From Syntrophus sp964555065 (GTDB lineage: Bacteria; Desulfobacterota; Syntrophia; Syntrophales; Syntrophaceae), in the NCBI GenBank assembly GCA_964555065.1, contig CAZKRB010000101.1, positions 1 through 5,815 on the forward strand: 5,815 nucleotides of DNA, given 5' to 3'. Position 1 is the stretch's first letter. Each line of letters starts with the position of its first letter. Shown here piece after piece: positions 5,583-5,815 of this stretch. A program made the position numbers and the translations under genes. The notes beneath the pieces are model-generated. The model was not told where the DNA came from, did no database searches, and was given only the letters and a program-made list of their open reading frames with translations.

Positions 5583-5815
5583 TGCCCACGACTCTCCTGT
5601 CTCAATTTTAATCATCCGGCACGGCAATCAAAGGCTCTGCAGCCACGATTGATGACGGCTTCGGGTCGATCGTTTTGTCCCTGAAGCGCACCGCCGTGCT
5701 TGCCGGCTTATCCGGCGTGACGGTCGGAGATCCTGCACAAGAACCCGGGCCGGATTCCAAGGACTTAGGGATCGTAAAATAATTACTATTACAATTACAC
5801 GTCATGTGCTAAATT
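5583..5815 (-). promoter_or_regulatory. Upstream and leader region of the sensory-hydrogenase operon, with weak candidate promoter
   Basis: This 233-bp stretch holds no gene I can support. Its distal 42 bp (5774-5815) is markedly AT-rich against the GC-rich surroundings. On the minus strand it has a possible -10 TATTTT (5776-5781) and -35 ATGACG (5800-5805) with 18-bp spacing, each only a 4 of 6 match. The same block carries three tandem hexamers GTAATT, GTAATA, GTAATT (5781-5798), which could be a regulator site. Further in, GCCGG (5702-5706) and CCGGC (5712-5716) form a small hairpin with loop CTTAT in what would be a leader of roughly 190 nt. No convincing sigma-54 site was seen. The promoter call is tentative. 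Confidence 0.3.
5592..5598 (-). promoter_or_regulatory. Ribosome binding site deciding the ferredoxin start
   Basis: On the minus strand AGGAGAG lies 9 nt before the ATG at 5582. The alternative upstream starts at 5615 (ATG) and 5627 (TTG) lack a comparably good Shine-Dalgarno and would add an unconserved-looking N-terminal extension. Confidence 0.6.

Noticed and set aside
5608..5805. 65-codon minus-strand ORF upstream of the ferredoxin gene
   Set aside because: It begins inside AT-rich, promoter-like DNA, has no Shine-Dalgarno, and shows no recognisable motif. The last 26 codons have plausible codon use, so the tail of a decayed gene cannot be excluded.
1..5815. CRISPR array, tRNA, rRNA, transposase or phage genes
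   Set aside because: No regularly spaced repeats, no tRNA-like or rRNA sequence, and no mobile-element protein motif was seen on either strand.

Overview
The window comes from a GC-rich anaerobic bacterium. Deltaproteobacteria (Desulfobacterota, Syntrophales-like) is my best guess, from protein style and hydrogen-related gene content; no rRNA or other marker is present to confirm it. Almost everything recognisable concerns hydrogen metabolism: hydrogenase maturation on the left and a hydrogen- or redox-sensing [FeFe]-hydrogenase signalling operon on the right.

Left part, plus strand: the 3' end of a hydrogenase maturation protease of the [NiFe] type (peptidase M52-like, cut by the window edge); then complete hydF, the GTPase scaffold that carries the [2Fe] precursor to [FeFe] hydrogenases. 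A 207-bp non-coding stretch follows, holding a strong palindrome flanked by two similar mini-hairpins. Next is a short ORF that is only the catalytic ATP-binding half of a histidine kinase, with no phospho-accepting histidine domain. It ends at a probable intrinsic terminator.

Right part, minus strand, convergent with the left part: a three-gene operon read from about 5582 down to 2363. The order is a thioredoxin-fold [2Fe-2S] ferredoxin, a PAS-containing [FeFe] hydrogenase of the sensory type (group C / HydS-like), and a SpoIIE/PP2C-type serine/threonine phosphatase with an uncharacterised C-terminal domain. The last two genes overlap by 4 bp (ATGA), which suggests translational coupling. 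Upstream lies a 233-bp leader and promoter region, including an AT-rich block with three tandem GTAAT hexamers.

Inferred working model: HydF helps build the H-cluster of the sensory hydrogenase (HydE and HydG must lie elsewhere). The hydrogenase senses H2 or ferredoxin redox state, possibly exchanging electrons with the [2Fe-2S] protein, and passes the signal through its PAS domain and C-terminal helices to the phosphatase, which would act on an unidentified phosphoprotein. The hydrogenase keeps its H-cluster cysteine ligands but has lost the proton-relay cysteine (Ser140 instead), as expected for a sensor rather than a fast catalyst. The module type is known from Firmicutes and Thermotogae. 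The less explained parts are the phosphatase's C-terminal domain, the lone ATPase domain and the palindromic element.
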